Shown: positions 42,851 through 52,512 of the stretch, piece after piece
How the letters are laid out: the number at the start of each line of letters is the position of its first letter
How positions within the stretch are numbered: position 1 is the stretch's first letter
Notes under the pieces: model-generated
Databases searched by the model: none
What the model was told of the DNA's origin: nothing
What the model saw: only the letters and a program-made list of their open reading frames with translations
Position numbers and translations under genes: made by a program
Assembly (NCBI RefSeq): GCF_001046875.1
Contig: NZ_HF571038.1
Location: forward strand, 755,539 to 816,113
DNA from: Nostocoides jenkinsii Ben 74
GTDB taxonomy: Bacteria > Actinomycetota > Actinomycetes > Actinomycetales > Dermatophilaceae
Length of the DNA stretch: 60,575 nucleotides
Reading direction: 5' to 3'

Positions 42851-44002
42851 ATGCCCCCGGAGGCCGACAGTCCCACCACCGACGACCCGGTATTCCGGGC
42901 CCACGAGGGTGGCAAGTTGGCCGTCGCCGCGACGAAGCCGCTGCGCGACCGCGACGATCTGAGCTTGCTCTACACCCCGGGCGTCGCCGCGGTGAGTTCG
43001 GCGATCGCCCAGCAGGCGGAGTTGTCGTTCCGCTACACGTGGCGCCGCAACACCGTCGCCGTCATTAGCGACGGCACGGCCGTCCTCGGGCTCGGTGACA
43101 TCGGGCCGTTGGGGGCGTTGCCGGTCATGGAGGGCAAGGCGATCCTGTTCAAGCACTTCGCCGACGTCGACGCCGTCCCGGTCTGTATGGAGAGCGGCAG
43201 CGTCGACGAACTCGTCGAGGCGATCGCCCGCATCGCCCCCACCTACGGCGGCATCAACCTCGAAGACATCTCGGCGCCGCGATGCTTCGAGATCGAGGCT
43301 CGGCTTCGCGCGCGCCTCGACATTCCCGTGTTCCACGATGATCAGCACGGCACGGCGATCGTCGTCCTGGCCGGTCTGATCAACGCAGCCCGGGTGCTCG
43401 ATCGTGCGCTGGCGGATCTGCGGATCGTGATCAGCGGCGCCGGTGCGGCCGGGGTCGCCGTCTGCAAACTGCTCGCACTCGCGGGTGCGCGCGATCTGAT
43501 CGTGTGTGACTCCCGGGGCGTGCTCGGCCCCGACCGCCGAGACCTGGCCGGGCACAAGAAAGAGTTGGCGGCCACCACCAATCCCCGTGGGGTGTCCGGC
43601 TCGGTGACCGATGCGCTGGACGGTGCCGACGTGTTGATCGGCGTGAGCGGCGGCTCGATCGGGGAGGACGCCATCGCCCGCATGTCTGAGCACAGCGTGA
43701 TCTTTGCCCTGGCCAACCCGACGCCGGAGGTCGAGCCGACGCTCGCCGGGCGCTATGCGGCGATCGTCGCCACTGGGCGCTCGGATCACCCCAACCAGAT
43801 CAACAACGTGCTGGCCTTCCCGGGCATCTTCCGCGGCGCCTTGGACTCCGGTGCCAAGCGGATCTCCGAGGAGATGAAGCTCGCCGCCGCCCAGACCATC
43901 GCCACGCTGGTGGAGGCGCCGACCCCGCAGGAGATCATCCCGTCGGTGTTCGATCCGCGAGTGGCGCCCGCCGTTGCCAAGGCTGTCGCCGCGCTGGCCT
44001 AG
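42851..44002 (+). CDS. NAD(P)-dependent malic enzyme
   Basis: A 383-residue short bacterial malic enzyme that decarboxylates malate to pyruvate. It shows [13 protein letters not shown], the catalytic-region [18 protein letters not shown]-like stretch, [14 protein letters not shown] with metal-binding acids, [16 protein letters not shown], and the dinucleotide-binding [17 protein letters not shown] 42851 follows GAAGGAG. It diverges from sodX across 42 bp. Cofactor preference cannot be told from sequence. Confidence 0.9.
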   Translation: MPPEADSPTTDDPVFRAHEGGKLAVAATKPLRDRDDLSLLYTPGVAAVSSAIAQQAELSFRYTWRRNTVAVISDGTAVLGLGDIGPLGALPVMEGKAILFKHFADVDAVPVCMESGSVDELVEAIARIAPTYGGINLEDISAPRCFEIEARLRARLDIPVFHDDQHGTAIVVLAGLINAARVLDRALADLRIVISGAGAAGVAVCKLLALAGARDLIVCDSRGVLGPDRRDLAGHKKELAATTNPRGVSGSVTDALDGADVLIGVSGGSIGEDAIARMSEHSVIFALANPTPEVEPTLAGRYAAIVATGRSDHPNQINNVLAFPGIFRGALDSGAKRISEEMKLAAAQTIATLVEAPTPQEIIPSVFDPRVAPAVAKAVAALA

Positions 44003-44006
44003 AATT

Positions 44007-44036
44007 GGGCTGCCGGTTGCCGTTCCGGCCCTTCTT
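44007..44036 (+). terminator. Candidate terminator after malic enzyme
   Basis: A GCCGG/CCGGC stem (44012-44016 with 44025-44029), extended by two G-C pairs across a bulge, is followed by TTCTTT. It is weak but suitably placed. Confidence 0.35.
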
Positions 44037-44114
44037 TGTACCCCGAGTCTGACCCGTCGAGCCTGACTCCCGAGCCTGGAGAACGCCGTTCTCTGAGGAA
44101 CTCCCGATCCCGAC

Positions 44115-44549
44115 GTGGTCCTGGTGTCGAGCGCCGTCGGGGAGTTCCCGCTGCAATTGGACGCACCCAACCTCGACGACGCCTGGAGGGACGGGACGAT
44201 CACGACGTTGACCAGGCTGAAGGAGGCCGGGTCCGCTCCGATCGTCCTCGGCAGCCCCCCGACTATCCGCGACCCTCGACTGTGTCTGAATCGAATCACC
44301 CAGGCGCGCGGATGCACCACGGAGATAGATAGGGTGTACGAGCGCAAGGTGAAAGCCGAGCACGCTGCGGCCCAAGCGGTGGGTGTGGCAATGATCGACG
44401 TGAGGACGTGGATGTGCGCCGGGTCGACCTGCCCCCTGACCGTGGGGCACTATCTGACCCTTACGGACACTACGCACGTGACGGCGGCCTTCGCCGCGGC
44501 GCTGGGACCGGTCTTGCGTCAAGAACTGGAGAAGGAGGGACAACCATGA
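44115..44549 (+). pseudogene. C-terminal SGNH-domain fragment of an acyltransferase
   Basis: A 144-residue reading frame resembling the SGNH hydrolase domain attached to many OafA/YrhL acyltransferases. It contains VLVSSAVGEFP near the start and the C-terminal DTTHVTAAFAAALGP, which carries the Asp-x2-His catalytic pair. The first SGNH block (GDS motif) and the whole membrane acyltransferase are missing, and no proper ribosome binding site precedes the GTG, so this is probably a 5'-truncated remnant. Its stop still overlaps the start of the PqqD-like gene. Confidence 0.6.
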
Positions 44550-44842
44550 CGAGCACCCGCAGCTCCGTCTCGTGGTGTCCCGCCCCGGGTTTGCTGTCGA
44601 CGAGGGTCGATGGCCGCCTGACCATCCTGGCTCCCACCGCGGATCAGCCTCTAGCCTTGGATGACAGCGCCGCGATGATCCTGGAACTCTCCTCTGGCCG
44701 CAGCCTGGAAGAGATCGTCGACACCCTCCTGGAAATGTTCGACGTCTCCGAGGATGTCCTGCGTCACGACGTCGACCGTGTCGTCGAGGTGCTCGCGCGG
44801 TATGGCGTGCTGGTCCCCTCTGCCAAGGAAGCGGGTCGATGA
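44546..44842 (+). CDS. PqqD-family peptide-recognition-like protein
   Basis: A 98-residue protein with a PqqD/RRE-type winged-helix layout: an N-terminal strand pair around SWCPAPGLLSTRVDGRLTIL, ALDDSAAMILELSSGRSLEEIVDTLLEMF in the middle and VLRHDVDRVVEVLARYGVL at the end. PqqD domains bind leader peptides of modified peptides. Similar orphan copies also occur in polysaccharide loci, where their role is unknown. No peptide precursor or radical SAM enzyme is present. AAGGAGG precedes ATG 44546, and the stop overlaps the phosphatase start. Confidence 0.78.
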   Translation: MTSTRSSVSWCPAPGLLSTRVDGRLTILAPTADQPLALDDSAAMILELSSGRSLEEIVDTLLEMFDVSEDVLRHDVDRVVEVLARYGVLVPSAKEAGR

Positions 44843-45420
44843 GCCAGCCCCTCGCGGAGCCGCACGTCTCACCGAAACCCCTCTCGATTTTGGTCGTGTG
44901 CACTGGCAACATCTGCCGGTCGGCGTTGGCGCACCACTACCTCGCCCATCACCTGCAGCAGGAGGCGCCCGACGCCTTCCAAGTTGCCAGCGGGGGCACA
45001 GGGTGGTTCGAGGGGTTGACGGTCCCGCAGGACCTCATCGAGATCGCCCCCGAGGTCGGTGACCGTCTCACGGGGCACGCCTCCGGGCCGTTGGAGATCG
45101 CGCAGATCCGTGCCGCCGACCTGATCCTGACGGCGACGACTGAGCACCGGAGCCGGGTCCTCGTCGAGGTGCCGGCCGCCTTCAAGCGGACGTTCACCAT
45201 CCGGGAGTTCGCCAACGTCCTCGCTGGCCGCGGGTTGCGTCCCGGCGCGGATCCCGACGCGTGGCGAGCCGCGATCGCCCAGGTGGCCCGCTATCGCGGT
45301 GGCGCGGATGACGCGGACATCGAGGACCCCTACCGGCGGGGGCGCGCGGCATACGAAGGCATGCGCGCGACGATGCTGCCCCTGCTCGACGTGGTGATCG
45401 ACGCGGCGCGGTCGGAATAG
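44839..45420 (+). CDS. Low-molecular-weight protein tyrosine phosphatase
   Basis: A 193-residue phosphatase with the P-loop VVCTGNICRSALA (Cys nucleophile near residue 21) and the acid loop DIEDPYRRGRAAYE. Such enzymes (Wzb-type) dephosphorylate BY-kinases in polysaccharide export. The only full BY-kinase in the window is 24 kb away; a broken Wzz gene follows immediately here. ATG overlaps the PqqD-like stop, so the two are translated together. Confidence 0.88.
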   Translation: MSQPLAEPHVSPKPLSILVVCTGNICRSALAHHYLAHHLQQEAPDAFQVASGGTGWFEGLTVPQDLIEIAPEVGDRLTGHASGPLEIAQIRAADLILTATTEHRSRVLVEVPAAFKRTFTIREFANVLAGRGLRPGADPDAWRAAIAQVARYRGGADDADIEDPYRRGRAAYEGMRATMLPLLDVVIDAARSE

Positions 45421-45508
45421 CTCTGAAGCCCACGTAGATTTGCTGGTTGGCGAGGCCCGTCCGGACTTGCCGAATGTGGCTCGCGATAGATGGGATCGGG
45501 TTTCGCGC

Positions 45509-45840
45509 GTGGCAAATGAACCAGGGCAGTCTGCGCTCGTCGACTTCAGGGTCGTCGGGCGTGCCCTCATCCAACACTGACGCGGCATGCTCACGCTGGC
45601 GAGCGCCGGCGTCATCCTGGCGTCGCTCTGGTCATTCGTTCAGCCCCGCGAATACACCGCGCAGTCAGCGCGATTGTGTTTGCCGGCTCCAGTTCCAATG
45701 TCGGCGAGGGTCAGGCGCAGATGGCCTTCACCCGTGCGAAGGCCACGCAATACCAAACGCTCGCCCAGTCTCCACCCGTCGTCGATGAGGCCTACCGGCT
45801 GTCCGGTCTGAAGCCGGAAGGCTCCATCACCGTCGCCGCC
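45509..45840 (+). pseudogene. Wzz-domain remnant (chain-length determinant), nonsense and frameshift
   Basis: From GTG 45509 the reading VANEPGQSALVDFRVVGRALIQH is followed by an in-frame TGA at 45578 where Trp is expected, then RGMLTLASAGVILASLWSFV (transmembrane helix) and QPREYTAQSAR. A one-base loss near 45670 shifts the frame to IVFAGSSSNVGEGQAQ and AYRLSGLKPEGSITVAA, typical of Wzz. The periplasmic part then breaks off at about 45840, fused to a glycosyltransferase remnant. Two inactivating changes and a deletion mark it as a pseudogene. Confidence 0.7.
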
Positions 45841-46355
45841 TACATCGAGGCGTATGCCGCGGACGGCCTCGATCTCGTCACCGCCGACGACATCATGTAT
45901 CCGCAGGGGTGGCTGGCCGCGCTCATTGCCGCCCGTCGGGCGCACCCGGGGGAGTTCGTCGGCTATCGCGCGAAGCGGGTGCTCCTCGACGTCGCAGGAG
46001 AACTCACACCGTATGCCGAGTGGCCCAGCGCCGACGTCGGCGAGAGCGGCCCTCGGGTGTTCCTCACCGGTGGCGCGGGCGTGGTGTTCCCGCAACGCCT
46101 CACTGGCAGATGCACGAAGCGGGGGACTCCTTCACCGAGACCTGTCCGCGCGCGGACGACATCTGGATCAACGTCCAGGCACTCCGCGCCGGCGTCGTGA
46201 CGCGCCGGGTGCCCTGCCGCGGCTTTGCGCTGAGCTTCCCGCGGTCCCAAGGGGAGGGCGCGCTCCATACGGACAATGTCGGGCGCGGCGGCAACGATCG
46301 GCAGTTGGCCGCGACCCTGACGCCCGGTGATGTGGACGTGCTGAACGCCGGCTGA
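45841..46355 (+). pseudogene. Glycosyltransferase family 2-like remnant
   Basis: The reading continues in the Wzz frame with DLVTADDIMYPQGWLAALIAARRAHP, which looks like the acidic metal site and following helix of a glycosyltransferase 2-like protein, and FLTGGAGVVFP. A frameshift between about 46095 and 46112 moves it to MHEAGDSFTETCPRADDIW and ends at TGA 46353. The N-terminal nucleotide-binding part is missing. It is a degraded gene joined to the Wzz remnant by deletion. Confidence 0.65.
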
Positions 46356-46375
46356 CGGGTCGTCAACCGGCGTTC
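46343..46375. terminator. Hairpin between the GT2 remnant and the DUF6104 gene
   Basis: Perfect 9-bp arms (46343-46351 and 46367-46375) with a 15-nt loop cover the ends of both convergent frames. As a result both end in Leu-Asn-Ala-Gly. Confidence 0.6.
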
Positions 46376-46602
46376 AACGGGTCGTTCCTGCGGTCCTTGA
46401 TCGACGATGAGTCGTCGAGCAAATCCTCATCGAGCGGGTCGTCGAGGCGCGCGAGCCAGGCGGCCAGGCGCTCGATCGGCACCTCGAACTCCGGGTGCTC
46501 GTCCACGAAGGACCGCAACTGGTCGGCGATCCAGCCGAGGCTGACCTCTTCCTCGCCTCGGCGCTCCTCCAGTTCCTCAATGCCGCGATCGGTGAAGTAC
46601 AT
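46363..46602 (-). CDS. DUF6104 family protein
   Basis: A 79-residue protein starting [22 protein letters not shown], with LRSFVDEHPEFEVPIERLAAWLARLDD in the middle and an acidic tail. This matches a small uncharacterised actinobacterial family that I recall as DUF6104. Its ATG overlaps the kgd stop by one base (TGATG), so it is probably translated by reinitiation after kgd. No function is known. Confidence 0.8.
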   Translation of the reverse strand: MYFTDRGIEELEERRGEEEVSLGWIADQLRSFVDEHPEFEVPIERLAAWLARLDDPLDEDLLDDSSSIKDRRNDPLNAG

Positions 46603-49600
46603 CAGCGATCGAAGGCCGCAGCCAGGAGGGTGGCCTGCTCGGCCGCGTGCTTCTTGGACGAGCCCGAGGCCGGGGACGCGGAGGCGGGGCGGCTGACGGA
46701 TCGCAGGGGCTTGGTGTAGCCGTGCGCCGCGAGCAGCTCCGGCAGGTTGAGCGCCAGGAACGGGTAGGCACCCTGGTTCTTGGGCTCGTCCTGCACGTGC
46801 ACGAGTTCGGCGTTGGGGTAGTGCGCCAGGTGGCGAGCGATGGCGTCTCCCGCGAGTGGGTACAGCTGCTCAAGGCGAAGAATCACGGTGCGCTGGTCGC
46901 CGCGCTTCTCCCGCTCGGCCTCCAACTCATAGACGACCTTGCCGCTGGCCAGCAGAACGCGATCCACGGCGTTGGCGTCGAGAGTGATCCGGTCGCCCAG
47001 CACCGGCTCGAACGATCCGGTCGTGAAGTCGGTCGGCATCGACGAGGCGGCCTTCAGGCGCAGCATCGACTTCGGCGTGAACACGATCAGCGGGCGACGG
47101 GGACGGGCATACGCCTGACGCCGCAGCAGGTGGAAGTGGCTGGCCGGCGTCGAGGGGTAGGCGACCGTCATATTGTCCTCGGCGCACAACTGCAGGAAGC
47201 GCTCGATCCGGGCACTGGAGTGGTCCGGGCCCTGGCCTTCGTAGCCGTGCGGCAGGAGCAGAACCACGGAGGAGCGCTGCCCCCACTTCTGCTCCGAGGA
47301 GGAGATGAACTCATCGATGATGGTTTGCGCACCATTGGCGAAGTCACCGAACTGGGCCTCCCAGAGAACGAGGGCGTCCGGGCGCTCGACCGAGTAGCCG
47401 TACTCGAAGCCCATCGCGGCATACTCCGACAGCAGCGAGTCGTAGACCCACAGCTTGGCCTGGTCGTCGCTGAGGTAGCGCAGCGGCGTCCACTCGCCCG
47501 CCGTCTCCTTGTCGATCAAGACCGCGTGACGCTGCACGAAGGTGCCGCGTCGGCTGTCCTGGCCGGCCAAGCGCACGGGGGTGCCTTCCATCAGCAGCGA
47601 CCCGAACGCGATGAGCTCGCCGAAGCCCCAGTCGATGCCGCCCTCGCGCACCGCAGCGGTGCGCTTCTCCATGGCCTGGGCGAGCTTGGGGTGCACGGTG
47701 AAGCCGGGCGGCGGGTCGGTGAAGGCGTCGCCGATGCGGTGCAGCATGTCTTCACTGATGGCCGTCTGGCTGGAGCTGTGCCGGGGAGCGTCGGCGTTCT
47801 GAGCGGTCGGCCGCTCCAGACCGGAGTGCCCCTCGACGTCCGTGCCGCGCACGGCCGGGTCGCTGGGTGCGTCCCCCTGGGACAGCGCCGCCTTGGTGTC
47901 GGCGAAGACGCGCTCCAACTGCGACTGGTAGTCGCGCAGGGCCGCCTCGGCCTCGTCCTGGGAGATGTCGCCACGACCGATGAGCGCCTCGGTGTAGAGC
48001 TTGCGGACGCTGCGCTTGGCCTCGATGAGGTTGTACATCAACGGCTGGGTCATCGACGGGTCATCGCCCTCGTTGTGGCCGCGGCGCCGGTAGCACACCA
48101 TGTCGATGACGACGTCCTTGTTGAACGCCTGCCGGAACTCGTAGGCAAGCTCGGCCACCCGGACGCACGCCTCCGGGTCGTCGCCGTTCACGTGGAAGAT
48201 CGGGGCCTGGATCATCTTGGCCATGTCGGTGCAGTAGAGCGAGGACCGCGAGCTGCTCGGCGCGGTGGTGAAACCGACCTGGTTGTTGATAATCACGTGC
48301 ACGGTGCCGCCGGTGCGATAGCCCCGCAGTTGCGAGAGGTTGAGGGTCTCGGCGACCAGGCCCTGGCCGGCGAAGGCCGCGTCACCGTGCAGCAGGATGG
48401 GCAGGACGGTGAAGTCCTCCCCGCCGAGGTTGATCCGGTCCTGCTTGGCGCGGGCGATGCCCTCCAGGACCGGGTTGACGGCCTCCAGGTGGGACGGGTT
48501 GGCCGCGAGGTAGACCTTCGTGGTCGCGCCATTCTCGGCGGTGAAGACGCCCTCGGTGCCAAGGTGGTACTTCACGTCTCCGGAGCCTTGGACCGAGCGG
48601 GGGTCGGTGCGGCCCTCGAACTCGCGGAAGATCTGTCCGGGGGACTTGCCGGCGATATTGGCGAGGACATTGAGGCGGCCGCGGTGCGGCATACCGATGC
48701 AGACTTCCTCAAGGCGGTCGTTGGCGGCCCGCGAGAGGATGCGGTCGAGCACCGCGATGACGGACTCGCCGCCCTCTAGAGAGAATCGCTTCTGCCCGAC
48801 GAACTTCGTCTGGAGGAAGGTCTCGAAGGCCTCCGCAGCGTTCAGGCGGCGCAGGATGCGCAGCTGCTCGTCGCGCGAGATCTTGGCATAGCCGACCTCG
48901 ACCTTGCGCTGGATCCACTCGCGCTGCTCGGGATCGGTGATGTGCATGTATTCAATGCCGATGCCGCGGCAGTAGGAGTCACGCAGGATGCCGAGGATGC
49001 GACGCAGCGGCAGGAACTTCTGGCCGCCGAATCCGCCGGTGGCGAAGTGCCGGTCGAGGTCCCACAGCGTGAGGTCGTGGCTCGCGACGTCGAGATCGGG
49101 GTGGCGCCGCTGACGGTATTCGAGCGGATCCGTGTCGGCCATGAGGTGGCCCCGGACGCGGTAGGAGTGGATCAGCTCCTGGACGCGGGCGACCTTGTTG
49201 ATGTCGTCGTCGTGCGAGGCGTCGATGTCCTGCATCCACCGAACCGGCTCATAGGGGATGCGCAGGCTCTCGAAGATGTCGTCATAGAACCCGTCGTCGC
49301 CGAGCAGCAGTTGGTGGATGACGCGCAGAAGGTCACCGGACTGGGCGCCCTGGATGATCCGGTGGTCGTAGGTCGAGGTCAGCGTGAGGATCTTGCTCAC
49401 GCCGTTCTTGTTGATGATGGTCGTGCTGGCGCCCTGCCACTCCGCGGGGTACTCCAGCGCGCCGACGCCGATGATCGCGCCTTGGCCCTTCATGAGCCGG
49501 GGGACGGAGTGAACCGTGCCGATCGTGCCCGGATTGGTCAGGCTGATGGTCGTGCCCTGGAAGTCCTCCACCGCCAGGGAGTTGGACCGCGCCTTGCGGA

Positions 49601-50483
49601 TGATGCCTTCGTATGCCGCCCAGAACCGGCCGAAGTCCATCGTCTCGGCGGCCTTGATGCTGGGAACGAGCAGCTGCCGGGTGCCATCGCTCTTGGCTAG
49701 GTCGATCGCGATGCCCAGGTTGACATGCGCCGGCATGCTGACGGCGGGCTTGCCGTTGACCTCGGTGAAGCTGTAGTTGAGCTCCGGCATCTTAGCTAGG
49801 GCCCGGACGAGGGCGAAGCCGATGAGGTGCGTGAACGACACCTTGCCGCCGCGGGAGCGGGCGAGGTGGTTGTTGATGACGACGCGGTTGTCGATCAGCA
49901 GCTTCGCCGGGAGGCTGCGGACGCTGGTGGCGGTGGGGACCTCTAGCGAGGACTCCATATTGGTCACGACACGCGCCGGCGCACCACGCAGCGGGCTGAT
50001 TTCCGGGCCCTGGGTGGACTCGGCGGCCGGGGAGTTCAGGGCCTCGCGCGGCTTGGGTGCCGTCTTGGGGGCGGCATGCTTGGCCGCATCGGCTGCCCGG
50101 GAGGTGGGTGCCGCCGTTGCTGGTGCTGGTGCGGGTGCGGGTGCGGGTGCGGCGGGTGCCGGGTCCGGTGGAGCCGACGCGGCGGGGGCTGCCGGAGCCG
50201 CGGCGGCGGGCGCCGGGACCGACGCGGTTGGTGCCTTCGCCGGGGCCGGGGCGGGCGGCGGGGCTGACGCGGTTGGTGCCTTCGCCGGGGCGGGCGCCGG
50301 TGGTGCGCCATTGGACGACGGGGTTCCCCCGTTGTCGGCGGGACGGTAGGTCGAGAAGAACTCCCACCAGGCGCGATCAACCGAGTTGCGGTCCTTGAGG
50401 TAGCTCTCGTACAACTCGTCTACGAGCCAGTCGTTGGGCCCGAAGGCCGCGTTCTGATCACCGGGGTTCTGGGGCTCAGCCAC
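46602..50483 (-). CDS. kgd: Multifunctional 2-oxoglutarate metabolism enzyme Kgd (SucA/OdhA type)
   Basis: A 1293-residue enzyme of actinobacterial central metabolism. The N-terminus has [26 protein letters not shown] Pro/Ala-rich linker spans residues 50-135. An E2-like succinyltransferase domain follows (about 165-390, with [15 protein letters not shown] and [17 protein letters not shown]). The rest is the thiamin-diphosphate E1 part, with [48 protein letters not shown] and NNQVGFTT. It can decarboxylate 2-oxoglutarate or act as the E1/E2 of the oxoglutarate dehydrogenase complex. GTG start. The linker has tandem DNA repeats. Confidence 0.95.
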   Translation of the reverse strand: MAEPQNPGDQNAAFGPNDWLVDELYESYLKDRNSVDRAWWEFFSTYRPADNGGTPSSNGAPPAPAPAKAPTASAPPPAPAPAKAPTASVPAPAAAAPAAPAASAPPDPAPAAPAPAPAPAPATAAPTSRAADAAKHAAPKTAPKPREALNSPAAESTQGPEISPLRGAPARVVTNMESSLEVPTATSVRSLPAKLLIDNRVVINNHLARSRGGKVSFTHLIGFALVRALAKMPELNYSFTEVNGKPAVSMPAHVNLGIAIDLAKSDGTRQLLVPSIKAAETMDFGRFWAAYEGIIRKARSNSLAVEDFQGTTISLTNPGTIGTVHSVPRLMKGQGAIIGVGALEYPAEWQGASTTIINKNGVSKILTLTSTYDHRIIQGAQSGDLLRVIHQLLLGDDGFYDDIFESLRIPYEPVRWMQDIDASHDDDINKVARVQELIHSYRVRGHLMADTDPLEYRQRRHPDLDVASHDLTLWDLDRHFATGGFGGQKFLPLRRILGILRDSYCRGIGIEYMHITDPEQREWIQRKVEVGYAKISRDEQLRILRRLNAAEAFETFLQTKFVGQKRFSLEGGESVIAVLDRILSRAANDRLEEVCIGMPHRGRLNVLANIAGKSPGQIFREFEGRTDPRSVQGSGDVKYHLGTEGVFTAENGATTKVYLAANPSHLEAVNPVLEGIARAKQDRINLGGEDFTVLPILLHGDAAFAGQGLVAETLNLSQLRGYRTGGTVHVIINNQVGFTTAPSSSRSSLYCTDMAKMIQAPIFHVNGDDPEACVRVAELAYEFRQAFNKDVVIDMVCYRRRGHNEGDDPSMTQPLMYNLIEAKRSVRKLYTEALIGRGDISQDEAEAALRDYQSQLERVFADTKAALSQGDAPSDPAVRGTDVEGHSGLERPTAQNADAPRHSSSQTAISEDMLHRIGDAFTDPPPGFTVHPKLAQAMEKRTAAVREGGIDWGFGELIAFGSLLMEGTPVRLAGQDSRRGTFVQRHAVLIDKETAGEWTPLRYLSDDQAKLWVYDSLLSEYAAMGFEYGYSVERPDALVLWEAQFGDFANGAQTIIDEFISSSEQKWGQRSSVVLLLPHGYEGQGPDHSSARIERFLQLCAEDNMTVAYPSTPASHFHLLRRQAYARPRRPLIVFTPKSMLRLKAASSMPTDFTTGSFEPVLGDRITLDANAVDRVLLASGKVVYELEAEREKRGDQRTVILRLEQLYPLAGDAIARHLAHYPNAELVHVQDEPKNQGAYPFLALNLPELLAAHGYTKPLRSVSRPASASPASGSSKKHAAEQATLLAAAFDR
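50100..50310. repeat. Pro/Ala linker repeats inside kgd
   Basis: Short repeated units encode alternating Ala-Pro stretches, including two copies of [11 protein letters not shown]. They form the flexible linker before the acyltransferase domain, where length varies between species. Confidence 0.8.
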
Positions 50484-50551
50484 TGCCGGATGCCTCTTTC
50501 ATTCGTCGTCGTCGACGGATACACGGGGAACTTCAAGGGTACCCCGATTCA

Positions 50552-50609
50552 CCTCGCGACCCTCCTGCCGGTCCGCCCCTTGAGGCACCGGCCTCGGCTG
50601 GTCGCGAGG
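50552..50609. other. Inverted repeat between kgd and the ABC permease gene
   Basis: CCTCGCGACC (50552-50561) and its exact complement (50600-50609) flank 38 bp. It lies downstream of the ABC-2 operon and upstream of kgd. It could form a stem ending the ABC transcript or be a protein-binding site. No promoter for kgd is evident in the remaining gap. Confidence 0.4.
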
Positions 50610-50625
50610 TGGTCGGGGTGTGTCA

Positions 50626-51462
50626 TCAGGTGACGTCGCGGCGCGTGGTCAGGAACGCGCCCGTGACCGAAAGGACCGCGGCGTAGACGATCAGCACGAT
50701 GGCTGCTTGCCACCAGTGGTCGAAGTACTGCGCAGCGCTCTTCGGATCGACGCTCTGACCAGCGAGGGGATTGCTCGTGATGACCATATTGGTGGTGAGT
50801 TGGCCGGGGATCCACTTCATCGCGGAGTACCACTCCTTGACCGTGAAGATGATCGACAGCGCGATTTGGATCACGAAGGTCGCCCCGACCGCGAGCAGCA
50901 CGGCAGCGATCTGGTTGCGGATGAGCATCCCGACGCTGAAGCCCAAGAGCATCCAGATGATGAAGGCGATGATGCCGATGCCAAGCGACTGCCACACCTT
51001 GGGCTCGTTGAGCATTGTCGGCTGGTGCTTGACGAACTTGATGATGGGCACCGCGCCGGCGAGGCTCGCGGCGGCGTGCAGCACGGCATACACGGCTCCG
51101 GTCACCGCGACGGCGACCAATTTGGACACCATCACGACCCACCGGTTCGGGGTCGAGAGGAAGGTCGCCGTGATGGTCTTGTGGCGGTACTCGCCGGTGA
51201 TCAGCAGCACGCCCATCGCCAGCGGGAACAGGATGGTCATCTGCTGGATGATGCCGGCGTTGTAGATCATCTGGGCCGTGCCGACCGTGAGCCGCGCAAA
51301 CGGATTGCCTTGTCCCTCACCGCCATCCATGTCGGCGTTGCCGAGCAGGGCGGCGAAGCCCATCGCGATGAGGGCGGCCAGCACGGACATACCCAAGGCC
51401 ATGCCCCACCAGAGACGGGTCGTGAAGACCTTGCGAATCTCGGAACGGATAGCGCCGATCAC
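50626..51462 (-). CDS. ABC-2 type transporter permease
   Basis: A 278-residue membrane protein with six hydrophobic segments (for example WGMALGMSVLAALIAMGFAALL and SLGIGIIAFIIWMLLGFSVGML) and the conserved TGEYRHKTITATFLSTPNR loop seen in ABC-2 exporters. GTG start overlaps the ATPase stop, so the pair forms one exporter. The substrate is unknown; antibiotics, lipids or peptides are typical. Confidence 0.85.
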   Translation of the reverse strand: MIGAIRSEIRKVFTTRLWWGMALGMSVLAALIAMGFAALLGNADMDGGEGQGNPFARLTVGTAQMIYNAGIIQQMTILFPLAMGVLLITGEYRHKTITATFLSTPNRWVVMVSKLVAVAVTGAVYAVLHAAASLAGAVPIIKFVKHQPTMLNEPKVWQSLGIGIIAFIIWMLLGFSVGMLIRNQIAAVLLAVGATFVIQIALSIIFTVKEWYSAMKWIPGQLTTNMVITSNPLAGQSVDPKSAAQYFDHWWQAAIVLIVYAAVLSVTGAFLTTRRDVT

Positions 51463-52442
51463 TTCTCGTTCCCCCCGTCGCGCCCCATGATGGCGTCGCC
51501 TGCGCGTGGTGCCGTTGTGGCATCCCCCAGATTGCGGTTCTGGCCCTCGGTTAACCGGAAGAACATGTCTTCGAGATCACTCACCTGTGCTTGCAGCTGC
51601 CAGATCGGCACGCCGGCCCGCAGCGCGACGTCACCGACCAAGCGCAGGTCGTCGGTCTCGACCAGGAGCGCGCCGTCGGGGGTCGCGTGCGAGGTCACAT
51701 CGGCGACCCGCAGGGCACCGGCGAGCCGGCTCGGGTCCGAGGTGCGCACGAGCGCCGAACTCGGACCATGCAGATCGGCCATCGTCCCCGACTTCACGAG
51801 TTGGCCGTTGCTGATGATGACCACGTCGTCCACGGTCTGCTCGACCTCGCTGAGCATGTGACTCGAGACGAGTATGGTGCGGCCGTCCGCCGCGAGGCCG
51901 CGCAGGAATCCGCGCAACCACCGGATGCCCTCGGGGTCCAAGCCGTTGGCGGGCTCGTCCAGGACCAAGACCTGGGGGTCGCCCAGGAGGGCCGCGGCGA
52001 GGCCGAGGCGCTGCCGCATACCCATCGAGTAGCCGCCGGCGCGCTTGCGCGCGGCGGCCGGGATGGCGACGAGTTCGAGCATCTCATCGACCCGCTTATC
52101 CGGGATCTCCGCGGCGGCGGCCAGGACGCGCAGGTGGTCGCGGCCGGAGCGGCCCGGGTGAAAGTTGGTGGCCTCCAGGGCCGAGCCGACGACCCGCAGC
52201 GGGTTGGCGATGGCACCATACTGCCGTCCGCCGATCGTCGCGGTGCCCTCGGACGGGCGGATCAAGCCGAGTAGCATACGCAAAGTCGTGGTCTTGCCCG
52301 CGCCATTCGGCCCGAGGAAGCCGGTGACCCGACCGGGCTCGACGGTGAAGGTGAGGTCGCGAACGGCGGTGAAGTCGCCGAACCGTTTGGATAGGTTGTG
52401 GAACTCGATCTGTGATGGTGGTGCCGGCGGGGCGGTGGTCAT
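51459..52442 (-). CDS. ABC transporter ATP-binding protein
   Basis: A 327-residue ATPase with Walker A GFLGPNGAGKTTTLRMLLGL, signature YSMGMRQRLGLAAALL, Walker B VLVLDEPANGLDPEG and SSHMLSEVEQ. The C-terminal 90 residues (FFRLTEGQNR) are typical of DrrA-like exporter ATPases. ATG 52442 was chosen because GAGG lies 6 bp before it; TTG 52457 is a weaker option. It works with the adjacent permease. Confidence 0.9.
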   Translation of the reverse strand: MTTAPPAPPSQIEFHNLSKRFGDFTAVRDLTFTVEPGRVTGFLGPNGAGKTTTLRMLLGLIRPSEGTATIGGRQYGAIANPLRVVGSALEATNFHPGRSGRDHLRVLAAAAEIPDKRVDEMLELVAIPAAARKRAGGYSMGMRQRLGLAAALLGDPQVLVLDEPANGLDPEGIRWLRGFLRGLAADGRTILVSSHMLSEVEQTVDDVVIISNGQLVKSGTMADLHGPSSALVRTSDPSRLAGALRVADVTSHATPDGALLVETDDLRLVGDVALRAGVPIWQLQAQVSDLEDMFFRLTEGQNRNLGDATTAPRAGDAIMGRDGGNEK

Positions 52443-52512
52443 CCGCTTCCTCTCCAATGGCTTCGTGGGCTTCTGCCATTAGATCAGGCCGCGCCCGTAG
52501 ACTCACGCCACT

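Noticed and set aside
42815-44347. Upstream extension of the sodX frame giving a 631-residue protein
   Set aside because: The extension is antisense to the malic enzyme gene. SodX begins at GTG 42808, where similarity starts.
46343-46375. Both convergent frames ending in Leu-Asn-Ala-Gly
   Set aside because: This is a trivial consequence of the palindromic hairpin covering the two gene ends.
46647-48779. 710-residue antisense frame within kgd
   Set aside because: It mirrors codon structure of kgd and has no start context or family similarity.
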